This document shows positions 7,822 through 14,990 of a stretch of 27,485 nt of DNA, piece by piece; the first letter of the stretch is position 1, and the number at the start of each line of letters is the position of its first letter. Under the pieces are notes generated by a model. It ran no database searches, was not told the origin of the DNA, and saw nothing but the letters and a program-made list of their open reading frames with translations. A program made the position numbers and the translations under genes. The stretch lies in NCBI GenBank assembly GCA_039208045.1, contig JBCCRH010000023.1, positions 1 through 27,485 on the forward strand, written 5' to 3'. The stretch is from JBCCRH01 sp039208045 (GTDB taxonomy: Bacteria > Bacteroidota > Bacteroidia > Chitinophagales > Saprospiraceae).

Positions 7822-8166
7822 ATGAAGCAAGCTTTTGAATTTCAAGAACAAGAGAACCTAGTGGTAGTTAAGGTGCGAAATTTGCTAAGTGAGTTTATTA
7901 TGCGAGATATGCTCGATGAGGCAAGTAAGCATATGAAACAAGGTAACTACAACTACGTGGTTGATCTTTCTGAAATCGACTATATGAATAGTGTGGGGCT
8001 AAATTTTTTGCTCATCCTAAAGTCGAGAGCAGCACTGATGGCCGGTAAAGTGAGTTTTGCTAACCCTTCAGAGAAGGTACTGCAACTGCTGGAAATGACT
8101 AAGCTTACTGACATCCTTAATCCTGCTCACTCGCTAGAAGCAGCTATCGCACAAGTCGAGCAATAG
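7822..8166 (+). CDS. STAS-domain protein, anti-sigma factor antagonist type
   Basis: Single-domain protein of 114 residues. The STAS core reads VVDLSEIDYMNSVGLNFLL; Ser57 in NSVG corresponds to the serine phosphorylated in SpoIIAA/RsbV-type antagonists. In that family the unphosphorylated form binds an anti-sigma or switch kinase and releases its target, and a PP2C phosphatase resets it. No kinase (HATPase_c) or phosphatase gene is visible in the window, so partner and output are unknown. It follows fur by 10 bases, making it the third gene of the rsh operon. An alternative role is as a structural scaffold or in a signalling pathway other than sigma control. Confidence 0.85.
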   Translation: MKQAFEFQEQENLVVVKVRNLLSEFIMRDMLDEASKHMKQGNYNYVVDLSEIDYMNSVGLNFLLILKSRAALMAGKVSFANPSEKVLQLLEMTKLTDILNPAHSLEAAIAQVEQ

Positions 8167-8214
8167 GCCTATAAATAATTCCGACCTTTCCCCTTTCATG
8201 CGGCAGATAATGCT

Positions 8215-8222
8215 TAATTTTG
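8215..8222 (+). promoter_or_regulatory. Promoter -7 element of purA
   Basis: TAATTTTG, an exact match to TAnnTTTG, 43 bases before the purA start, implying a leader of about 40 nt. No convincing TTTG -33 box lies upstream. Downstream in the leader is an AT-only hairpin, TTATTTA/TAAATAA (8232-8238 and 8244-8250), of unknown significance. Confidence 0.5.
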
Positions 8223-8265
8223 GCAGTCAATTTATTTATTCAGTAAATAAGGTAGATAAAAAAAT

Positions 8266-9534
8266 ATGGCAGTTGATGTACTACTAGGCCTTCAATGGGG
8301 CGACGAGGGGAAAGGAAAAATTGTTGATTATCTAGCGCCATCCTACGATATAATCGCACGTTTTCAGGGCGGTCCAAATGCAGGACATACCCTTAAATTC
8401 GACGGTAAAAAGTTTGTCCTACATACCATCCCTTCTGGCATTTTCCGCCAAGGGCAGCTCAATCTGATCGGCAATGGCGTCGTCATCGATCCAATTACCC
8501 TAGCTAAAGAGCTCAAAGGGCTGGACGAAATGGGGGTAGACTATAGTGGTCGTCTTTTAGTGGCCAATAAGGCCCATTTGATACTGCCTACCCATCGTTA
8601 TCTGGATGCTGCTTCCGAGAACGCTAAAGGCAAAGCAAAGATTGGCTCTACTTTGAAGGGAATTGGCCCTACCTACATGGACAAGACAGGAAGAAATGGT
8701 CTTCGGGTAGGGGACTTGAGTAGTCCGAATTTCCAAAAGAAATACGACACGCTGCGCAAGAAGCACATGCAATTGTTGAAAATTTACCCACCCATAGATT
8801 TTGACCTAGAAGCAGAGGAGCAAAAGTGGCTCGATAGCCTAGCTGCGCTGAATGCGCTTGGTAAGGTGGATGGTACTTATTTTGTGAATGATGCCTTGAA
8901 GAATGGGAAGCGCATCTTAGCAGAGGGGGCGCAGGGTTCTATGTTGGATATTGATTTTGGCACTTACCCCTTTGTCACCTCTTCCAATACGATTACGGCA
9001 GGAGTTTGCACTGGTCTAGGTGTCGCACCGAGCCAGATCGATCAGGTGATCGGTATCTCCAAGGCGTATTGTACGCGCGTAGGCGCAGGGCCTTTCCCGA
9101 CAGAACTGGATGATGCAACGGGAGAATTTTTGCGTAAAGAAGGCGCTGAATTTGGTGCTACTACAGGACGTCCCCGTCGTTGCGGATGGATCGACTTGCC
9201 CCAACTGCGCTATACCATGATGATCAATGGCGTGACGCAGCTAGTCATCACCAAAATAGATGTGCTCAATAAACTAGATGAGATAAAGGTAGGCGTAAGC
9301 TATCAGTTTGATGGTCAGACTAGTACACAGCTACCTTACGACCTTTGTGATGTGGATATTGATCCTGTCTACGAGTCGCATACTGGATGGAACCAAGATT
9401 TAGATACCGTCACTACATTTGAAGACTTACCCGCTGCTGCTAAAGCATATGTAAAAGCGCTGGAAGAGCAGCTAGCAGTGCCCGTCACCATGATTTCTAC
9501 AGGGCCAGAACGAAAAAAACTTATTGTAAAGTAA
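8266..9534 (+). CDS. purA: Adenylosuccinate synthetase
   Basis: Cytoplasmic enzyme joining IMP and aspartate with GTP to give adenylosuccinate, the first committed step to AMP. 422 residues, the usual length. The N-terminal signature LQWGDEGKGKIVDYL carries the phosphate-binding loop and catalytic Asp13; GGPNAGHT follows near residue 40; GSTLKGIGPTYMDKTGR and GATTGRPRRCGWID mark the IMP/aspartate regions; and the guanine-recognition segment VITKIDVLNKLD is present. The start is ATG at 8266. It has its own promoter element but directly follows the rsh-fur-STAS operon. PurA is a documented (p)ppGpp-inhibited enzyme in other bacteria, so the neighbourhood is functionally coherent. It is convergent with the next gene, with 11 bases between the stops. 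Confidence 0.98.
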   Translation: MAVDVLLGLQWGDEGKGKIVDYLAPSYDIIARFQGGPNAGHTLKFDGKKFVLHTIPSGIFRQGQLNLIGNGVVIDPITLAKELKGLDEMGVDYSGRLLVANKAHLILPTHRYLDAASENAKGKAKIGSTLKGIGPTYMDKTGRNGLRVGDLSSPNFQKKYDTLRKKHMQLLKIYPPIDFDLEAEEQKWLDSLAALNALGKVDGTYFVNDALKNGKRILAEGAQGSMLDIDFGTYPFVTSSNTITAGVCTGLGVAPSQIDQVIGISKAYCTRVGAGPFPTELDDATGEFLRKEGAEFGATTGRPRRCGWIDLPQLRYTMMINGVTQLVITKIDVLNKLDEIKVGVSYQFDGQTSTQLPYDLCDVDIDPVYESHTGWNQDLDTVTTFEDLPAAAKAYVKALEEQLAVPVTMISTGPERKKLIVK

Positions 9535-9545
9535 GATTAGGCTAT

Positions 9546-10256
9546 TTACTTTTCTGCCAGCACAATGTACTGATAATTTAGAGCAGTATCGTTAGTATTG
9601 ATAGAAGAGTATCCCGCTTTGTAGAGTGCTTCTTCTACCTCAAAGAGCGGCGTTCTAATCTTTGATGGAGGCCCAATAGAGGTACGCTTGCGCTTAAAGT
9701 CGATAATGAGTAGGCGACCATTTTCTGCTATACCTTGCTTTAGGTTTCGAAGATATGCTACTTTGTTCTGAATGTACATGAAGGTATTGACAATGATTAC
9801 CACATCGGCTTCGCCTTTCTTGAGGTTGGGATCATTGGGTTCGGCCAGGCGAGTTTCCAGCCGCTCTTGCAAGTTTTCAGGAAGCTCTAAGACCTTCACA
9901 CTATCCAAGTAGTTGATGAATCGGGGATCAATATCAATAGCGATTACTTTTTTAGCCTTTGAAGTCATAGGGAGCGCAAAATAGCCGGTTCCCGCCCCAA
10001 TATCTGCTATCACTTTATCTTCTAAGTCACCGATCAAGTCGATAATCATTTCAGGCTTTTGCCAAATAAAGCGCTCTGGCCCTTCGTATTGGTTCTTTAT
10101 TCCCTTGTTAAACTGAATGGTATCTTCCTTCCCTACAGGAGCAATCGTGGCCTGTTCAAGGCTTTCATCTGGAGTCGGTATGGTATCGGAGTCAGACGAG
10201 TCTTGATTTTGACAAGCAGTCAAACAAACCAGTAGGAATAGAAACAAACGATTCAT
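9546..10256 (-). CDS. Lipoprotein with class I SAM-dependent methyltransferase fold
   Basis: 236 residues from ATG at 10256 (a TTG four codons upstream is less likely). The N-terminus is a lipoprotein signal: MNR, a hydrophobic stretch and the lipobox LTAC with Cys15, then a Ser/Asp/Thr-rich linker. The rest is a Rossmann methyltransferase: motif I IADIGAGTGYFALPM (about 84-98), the acidic end of the second strand AIDIDPRF, motif IV-like ADVVIIVNTFMYI and LLIIDFKRK. Known family function: transfer of a methyl group from SAM to a small molecule or macromolecule; the substrate is not predictable. The oddity is location, because a lipobox implies export to the envelope, where SAM is not normally available. 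It follows dacB by 41 bases on the same strand, probably as an operon. Confidence 0.82.
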   Translation of the reverse strand: MNRLFLFLLVCLTACQNQDSSDSDTIPTPDESLEQATIAPVGKEDTIQFNKGIKNQYEGPERFIWQKPEMIIDLIGDLEDKVIADIGAGTGYFALPMTSKAKKVIAIDIDPRFINYLDSVKVLELPENLQERLETRLAEPNDPNLKKGEADVVIIVNTFMYIQNKVAYLRNLKQGIAENGRLLIIDFKRKRTSIGPPSKIRTPLFEVEEALYKAGYSSINTNDTALNYQYIVLAEK

Positions 10257-10297
10257 ATACGTATACAAATTTGTGTAAAGTTAATCTTTACTCCTTA

Positions 10298-11764
10298 TTA
10301 TTCACAAAATTGGAGCATGAGTTGCTCCATCCGCTTCCTGGCTACCGTGCCAGAGCCTTGATAATTATTTACCAAAATACAAAAAGCCAGTAGCTGGCCC
10401 TTTCGGTTACGGGTATAACCCGCATAAGTGCGCACGCGTTCCAAGGTGCCACTTTTTGCGCGTAAATTATTTTCTGCAATAGTGCCTTTAAATTTGTTCT
10501 TCAGAATACCACTCTTTCCTGCTAGTGGGAGAGAAGTTTCGAAAGCAGTGGCCACGCTTGGGTTTTTGGCGGTAAGCCGCAAAACTTCTGTCATAAACTG
10601 TGCGGTCACGCTATTGCGAGCAGATAGTCCGCTGCCATCAAATAAGTTAACGCCTTTGATAAAAACATCCTGCTGTCGCCAGTAGTCGATAATCTCTTGC
10701 AAGCCTGCCTCTAGAGCTGCACTTTTTGCAATTTCCTTGCCCAAAGTGCGCACCATACTTTCGCAGTATAGATTCACACTTTTGGTATTCGTACGTTCCA
10801 CAATGCGGGCAAGGGTAGGGGAGTTATGGGTATAAATGCTAGTTCGTTTTTGGGTCGATTCACCTCGTCGCTGTCGTACCAACTCTGTAATACTTCCATT
10901 GGTCGCATTAATTCCAATGCTAGCCAGACTTTGCTCTAGTTGGAAGGCAGCAAAATAAGGCGGATCGGGGATAGCTCCCTTTATGGAAATAGTACCCGCA
11001 CCCACCCCAATGGTACCACGCACATAGCGCTCGTACGTGTAGGGAGAGCCATAGATATAAGCATCTCCTCCTCGGCCCCGGCGAGCGTTTGTAAGTTCAT
11101 TAATGAACACTAGATTAGGAACCGTTGGTTCTACTAAACTAATGGGAGGTGTCGCTCCCAGTTTTCGCGTTTGCTGAAAGCGTAGGTAGTAATAATTTTC
11201 GTGTAAGTTAAGCCCCCAGCAGCCCGCAGCATAGTAATTTCCAAGGTCAGCCCACTGCCAAGAGGGCGGAGTAGCAGCACTATTCAAGTAGGTGCCATCA
11301 CCAACAATATGGCCATTAATCTGTCCGATACCTTGCTGCTGAATGATCAGGCGAAAGCGCTCCAAGAGGTCCTGAAGTGGCATTGTTCCTTCCATTTGGT
11401 CCGAGCCAAGGGTAGGATCCGCTTGGCCGGTTAGGTATAAATGGCCATTCAGGATTCCCGTTGAAGAAATTTCTCCGTCGTACTCCAGCTTGGTTTTAAA
11501 TTGGAATTCCGGGGTGAGCAATGCTAGCGCCGTGGCAGTGGTAACCACTTTTAAGGTGGAGGCCGGGATCAGACTGCGCTGCGGATCGTAGCTGGCTAGT
11601 AATTGACCGCTTTCCACATCTACCACCGCTATTCCAATACTGGCGTGCTCAAAAGCTTCAGCTCGTACAAACTGGTCGATGGCCCGCTGTAGGTTGCTTT
11701 GCGCAAAAATGGGGGCGGCAAAAAATGTGGAAAGTGAGAGGAGGAGGGGAGCAACATATCGCAT
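10298..11764 (-). CDS. dacB: D-alanyl-D-alanine carboxypeptidase/endopeptidase, PBP4 type (family S13)
   Basis: Periplasmic penicillin-binding protein that trims or cleaves D-Ala cross-links in peptidoglycan. 488 residues with an N-terminal signal peptide ending near FAQ (residue 22). The three active-site motifs of the SxxK superfamily are present: S69-TL-K72 in PASTLKVV, SVN in TKSVNLYCES (about 335), and K-S-G in LRAKSGTLERVRTYAG near the C-terminus. The large insertion between motif 1 and motif 2 is typical of class C low-molecular-weight PBPs. The start is ATG at 11764. The lipoprotein methyltransferase follows after 41 bases; upstream is an inverted-repeat element and then a secreted hydrolase. 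Confidence 0.95.
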   Translation of the reverse strand: MRYVAPLLLSLSTFFAAPIFAQSNLQRAIDQFVRAEAFEHASIGIAVVDVESGQLLASYDPQRSLIPASTLKVVTTATALALLTPEFQFKTKLEYDGEISSTGILNGHLYLTGQADPTLGSDQMEGTMPLQDLLERFRLIIQQQGIGQINGHIVGDGTYLNSAATPPSWQWADLGNYYAAGCWGLNLHENYYYLRFQQTRKLGATPPISLVEPTVPNLVFINELTNARRGRGGDAYIYGSPYTYERYVRGTIGVGAGTISIKGAIPDPPYFAAFQLEQSLASIGINATNGSITELVRQRRGESTQKRTSIYTHNSPTLARIVERTNTKSVNLYCESMVRTLGKEIAKSAALEAGLQEIIDYWRQQDVFIKGVNLFDGSGLSARNSVTAQFMTEVLRLTAKNPSVATAFETSLPLAGKSGILKNKFKGTIAENNLRAKSGTLERVRTYAGYTRNRKGQLLAFCILVNNYQGSGTVARKRMEQLMLQFCE

Positions 11765-11782
11765 AGCAGGGCGGAGCTTAAA

Positions 11783-11875
11783 GGTTCATTCAGCCGCAGC
11801 CCTTTTTTAGACCTTGGAGGTTGTCATGTGCGGGCCAGGAAAAACCTCCAAGGTCTTTAAAAAAAGGGCTGAACC
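11783..11875. repeat. Intergenic inverted repeat with ACCTCCAAGGT core
   Basis: Left arm 11798-11822 (AGCCCTTTTTTAGACC then TTGGAGGTT) pairs with right arm 11843-11870, which contains AACCTCCAAGGTCT and GGGCT; the right arm has three extra bases in the A/T run. The loop is 20 bases. The pairing extends outward with GGTTCA (11783-11788) and TGAACC, interrupted on the left by about nine extra bases, part of which looks like a duplication of TTCAGCC. It lies between the alpha/beta hydrolase and dacB, both on the minus strand. It does not end in a free U-tract, so a plain terminator is less likely than an intergenic palindromic repeat, though it may still act on the transcript. Confidence 0.65.
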
Positions 11876-11945
11876 AATTTAATGACGCTTAAATTCAAAA
11901 ATTCCATAACAAAACGAGGAAGAAATACAAATTTTAACATTTCCA

Positions 11946-12857
11946 TCACCCCCTCGCAACTTGCTCTTCAATAAAATCAATAATGATATTTCGGTACTTA
12001 CTTTTCGCTTCTGCTAAATGTCGCCACAGCTCGGCATGCGAAAATTCGTAAGAGTAGACCACCTGAACTTGCTGGAAGTCCGTCTCTCGTATTTTGTCCT
12101 CAAATAATCGGGTGTAGTTGTGCAAGTTATTGTCACACATCAGCAGGGTAGGCTGCTGAAGCCCCTCCATATACTGCACTGGTGATGCAGCAATAAGTTG
12201 CTCCTGGGTGTCCCCAAATACTGCTTCTACGTGGAGCTGGGCCAGTTCAGGGCGACTTCCATTTAGAAATACCTGATGATAATCCACTACGTCATAAGTA
12301 CCCGAAATCGGGATAACGCCTTTGAAAACCGAAGGAGAAAGTTGGTAGCTAGCCAGATAAGTAGAGTCCATACTAATTAACGCCGCCAAATGCGCCCCGG
12401 AAGAGTAGCCTCCAATGAATAACTGCTCAGAATCATACCCATATTCTTGGGCGTGTTCGACGAGCCAATGAACAGCTGCTGCCACATCTTCTATATGTTT
12501 AGGATGTTGTATCCCGCTAGACCACTCCGGGTTTCGCCATGTAGCAGGACTCAGGCGATGCCCCACACTAGCTACGCCAATACCTCGCTGCGCAAACTGC
12601 TTAGCTATGCCCGTTTCCTGATGCCGATCTACATACGACCACGCGCCACCACCGATCCAGATGAGCAATGGATAGGGTGCCTCCATTTTGGGTAAAATTA
12701 GGTTAAGCCGCTGTAGACTATCAACGGATAGATCATCCGACTGATTGAGATAGGCAAGGTTCTCGTGAAGCCTTAGTTCAAAAGGCATTTTAGCTTGTGC
12801 TTGGATACCAGCGAGGAATACGAAGGAAGCGAATGCGGTAGCGATTAGATATTTCAC
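11946..12857 (-). CDS. Secreted alpha/beta hydrolase, carboxylesterase-like
   Basis: 303 residues starting with GTG at 12857 (no ATG is available before residue 24). A signal peptide (MKYLIATAFASFVFLAGIQAQA) predicts export. The fold shows the oxyanion segment WIGGGAWSY (67-75), where esterases of this type usually have HGGG; the nucleophile elbow GYSSGAHLA with Ser152; VIPISGTYD; a probable Asp242 (MCDNN); and catalytic His274 in EFSHAELW. It resembles BD-FAE/acetyl-esterase type enzymes that hydrolyse small esters, possibly on plant-type glycans, but the substrate is not determinable. Gene neighbours are Crp/Fnr upstream (100 bases) and dacB downstream beyond an inverted repeat; neither fixes a role. 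Confidence 0.85.
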   Translation of the reverse strand: MKYLIATAFASFVFLAGIQAQAKMPFELRLHENLAYLNQSDDLSVDSLQRLNLILPKMEAPYPLLIWIGGGAWSYVDRHQETGIAKQFAQRGIGVASVGHRLSPATWRNPEWSSGIQHPKHIEDVAAAVHWLVEHAQEYGYDSEQLFIGGYSSGAHLAALISMDSTYLASYQLSPSVFKGVIPISGTYDVVDYHQVFLNGSRPELAQLHVEAVFGDTQEQLIAASPVQYMEGLQQPTLLMCDNNLHNYTRLFEDKIRETDFQQVQVVYSYEFSHAELWRHLAEAKSKYRNIIIDFIEEQVARG

Positions 12858-12957
12858 AACGGAAGCGTTTTGATGATCTCTAATTTACACGCTACCTACC
12901 TAAACTATAGCACTAATAGCTTTAGTTAACAACATTTTAAAAAGTCAGCGGTGCCCC

Positions 12958-13428
12958 TTAGGCTTTATATACCCGCTTCCGCTTTACTTTGCTTAATGCT
13001 TCAGGCGTAATACCCAGGTAAGAAGCAATCATGCGCTGAGGAACACGCTGGGAAATAGCCGGATAGGTCTTTATGAAGTGCTCATATCGTTCGATAGCAG
13101 GGGCGCTCATGAGCATAATGATTCTAGTCTGTAAAACACGGAGGCGATTGATAAATTTCTCGGCATTAGCGCCTTCTTTTGACAAATCTTTTGATAAAAC
13201 GATAGCGGTAGTATTCTCCAAAGCATCAATGTACAATGCAGCTGGGGCAGTAGGAGGTGTGGCATCCCCTATGGTCCAGCCTTCTGGTGCAAACATAAAG
13301 ATGTGCTCTTTCCCTGTGGTGTCGATATAGTAGCTTCTTAATAGGCCATTCACAACATGATATACGTTGGTGTTGAGGTTGCCTTGGTGTTGAATGATCT
13401 GCCCTTTCTTAAGGTGTATTCTTTTCAC
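12958..13428 (-). CDS. Crp/Fnr-family transcriptional regulator, short form
   Basis: 156 residues from GTG at 13428. The cyclic-nucleotide-binding-like beta-roll begins at once (LKKGQIIQHQGNLNTNVYHVVNGLLRSYYIDTTG in sequence), continues with KEHIFMFAPEGWTIGD and is followed by a long dimer helix. A C-terminal helix-turn-helix, VPQRMIASYLGITPEALSKVKRK (about 128-150), suggests DNA binding. The first helix of typical Crp proteins is absent: the frame can be extended only eight codons before an in-frame TAA, which is the stop of the upstream gene. Crp-like proteins of this short type often lack cAMP-binding residues, and the effector here is unknown. Overlap in direction and a 24-base gap suggest an operon with the upstream unknown gene. 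Confidence 0.85.
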   Translation of the reverse strand: MKRIHLKKGQIIQHQGNLNTNVYHVVNGLLRSYYIDTTGKEHIFMFAPEGWTIGDATPPTAPAALYIDALENTTAIVLSKDLSKEGANAEKFINRLRVLQTRIIMLMSAPAIERYEHFIKTYPAISQRVPQRMIASYLGITPEALSKVKRKRVYKA

Positions 13429-13452
13429 GTGCGTAAGGTTGTGAGGTGGTAG

Positions 13453-14052
13453 TTAGCTCATGCAAACGCGCTGCATCAAGTCTTGAAAATCTTCGGCGTC
13501 TTTAAACAGGTGATCTTTGTAGGTGGTTGCTCGAAAAAGTACCTGGTGGGGCTGTTCGTCTCGGAAGAAAAGCTCTATCATAACGTTGCCAAACCGCTGG
13601 TCAAACTTACCACTACGCATAAAGTCAGGCTTGGGCTTCAAATAATGGCGCTGTACGGTCTCTACCCAATTAGGGCGATTGTAGGTACGCAGGTCGGAGA
13701 TTTGGGTGCGATAGTCTAACTGCAGGACACGTTCTTTCAAATAATCAAAAAAATGGGTAACATCACGTTGGCTATATTGCGTTTTATGAAAATATACCGC
13801 AAAGCCTTTGGAAGAAGGAGTATCCAGGAAGTCGAGTGCGTCGTCAATATCGTCGGGAAGAACCTTGAAAATAGCAAATTGATCGTTCAGCCAATCCATC
13901 ATGCGGCGCCGTACTAGGGTGTTCTTCCAGAAGTCATAGTCTTGTTTTTCCGCTGTTGTGCGTTCAATAAGTTGGTGGATGAGTGGGTTGGATGGAGAGC
14001 TTTGTTCTGCTTCTTGAAAAAGATTTTTGAAGTAATTCCAAATTTTGGACAT
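13453..14052 (-). CDS. Hypothetical protein, unknown function
   Basis: 199 residues from ATG at 14052. I do not recognise a named family. The sequence is soluble-looking, without signal peptide or membrane segment, and rich in aromatic, Asp, Arg and Gln residues. It starts MSKIWNYFKNLFQEAE, possibly an amphipathic helix, and has a DDIDDALDFLD acidic segment and a C-terminal beta-rich part around FGNVMIELFFRDEQ and VLFRATTY. Codon use and composition match the neighbours, so it is probably a real gene rather than noise. It is upstream of the Crp/Fnr gene (24-base gap, same reading frame), and divergent from the first rhomboid gene. Function cannot be assigned from context. Confidence 0.75.
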   Translation of the reverse strand: MSKIWNYFKNLFQEAEQSSPSNPLIHQLIERTTAEKQDYDFWKNTLVRRRMMDWLNDQFAIFKVLPDDIDDALDFLDTPSSKGFAVYFHKTQYSQRDVTHFFDYLKERVLQLDYRTQISDLRTYNRPNWVETVQRHYLKPKPDFMRSGKFDQRFGNVMIELFFRDEQPHQVLFRATTYKDHLFKDAEDFQDLMQRVCMS

Positions 14053-14073
14053 AAGGGCGGAGAGTTTATAAAT

Positions 14074-14081
14074 TACTTTTG
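14074..14081 (+). promoter_or_regulatory. Probable -7 element upstream of first rhomboid gene
   Basis: TACTTTTG, an exact TAnnTTTG match in the divergent gap. The nearest upstream TTTG ends at 14047, 26 bases away, longer than the usual 19-21. If used, the mRNA leader to the preferred start at 14192 would be about 105 nt, or about 20 nt to the alternative ATG at 14105. Confidence 0.4.
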
Positions 14082-14191
14082 TATGTCCGTACTTTCAGAC
14101 TTTAATGAAACAAGGGGGAGGTAGTTTTGTTTTAGTGATGGTAGCGTGCGAGAGTAGTGCTATTAAAGAGTTTGTAATCAAAGAGAAAGAG

Positions 14192-14899
14192 ATGTATAGA
14201 ATAACAGATATTGTTAAGCATTTGCTTATTATTAATGTACTGATGTATTTCGGTACGATGTTAATGGGTGATCCAGCAAGTAATTTGATGCTGGATTTGA
14301 TTAATGAGCAAAATACAGATGTAAGCTATTGGGGGCGGTACCGTTTGGCAATGTTCTTTCCTACTTCCATGTATTTTGAGCCTTATCAGATTATCACGCA
14401 TATGTTTATGCACTCCAATGTGAGTCATCTGTTTTTTAATATGTTTGCCGTTTTTATGTTTGGGCCACCATTGGAAATTAGCTGGGGCCCAAAACGATTT
14501 TTATTTTACTATCTGGTGACTGGTTTCGGTGCTATGGCCCTCCACTTATTCGTATCTTACTTAGAGCTACAATCAGGTAGTGTGCCAATGATGTCTAAAA
14601 ATGTACCTATGCTCGGTGCATCGGGTGCAGTATTTGGGCTGCTGGTGGGCTATGGGATGTTGTATCCTAATAATGTGCTGCAACTGATCTTTCCACCCAT
14701 CGCGCTAAAGGCAAAATATTTTGTGATTATTTACGCTGCCATAGAGCTATTCTTAGGCTTAGGACAATTTAGCACGGGTGTTGCGCATTTTGCACATTTA
14801 GGCGGCGCGTTATTTGGATTCTTGTTAATTTTGTACTGGCGAAATAGTGGTACTGACGGAAACTTTGGAGGAGGATCGCAATTTCAACGCTGGGATTAG
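14192..14899 (+). CDS. Rhomboid-family intramembrane serine protease (first copy)
   Basis: 235 residues from ATG at 14192, which begins directly with the first membrane helix (MYRITDIVKHLLIINVLMYFG) and is preceded by an AG-rich stretch; an in-frame ATG at 14105 would add 29 residues that look unlike the family. Six or so membrane segments are visible. The catalytic dyad is Ser144 in GASGAVFG and His202 in FAHLGGALFG; the conserved HxxxN element is HLFFNM (79-84). Rhomboids cut membrane proteins within or near their transmembrane helices; the substrate here is unknown. A second, different rhomboid starts 91 bases downstream. It ends in a short Gly/Gln-rich cytoplasmic tail. Confidence 0.93.
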   Translation: MYRITDIVKHLLIINVLMYFGTMLMGDPASNLMLDLINEQNTDVSYWGRYRLAMFFPTSMYFEPYQIITHMFMHSNVSHLFFNMFAVFMFGPPLEISWGPKRFLFYYLVTGFGAMALHLFVSYLELQSGSVPMMSKNVPMLGASGAVFGLLVGYGMLYPNNVLQLIFPPIALKAKYFVIIYAAIELFLGLGQFSTGVAHFAHLGGALFGFLLILYWRNSGTDGNFGGGSQFQRWD

Positions 14900-14990
14900 A
14901 GTTGTAGGAAGAAAGTGATTGCTAACTTTTTGGTGTTCAAGCCGTTTATAAAAAAATACATAAGATTGTTAATCTGCAATACGAGCAAGG

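Noticed and set aside
9528..9552. AAAGTAA/TTACTTT inverted repeat spanning both stop codons of purA and the methyltransferase
   Set aside because: The symmetry arises because both genes end in a Lys codon plus TAA; the stem is AT-rich and weak. A bidirectional terminator is possible but not supported.
14105..14191. 29-residue upstream extension of the first rhomboid
   Set aside because: The residues before MYRITD do not look like the family, and the ATG at 14192 starts right at the first membrane helix.
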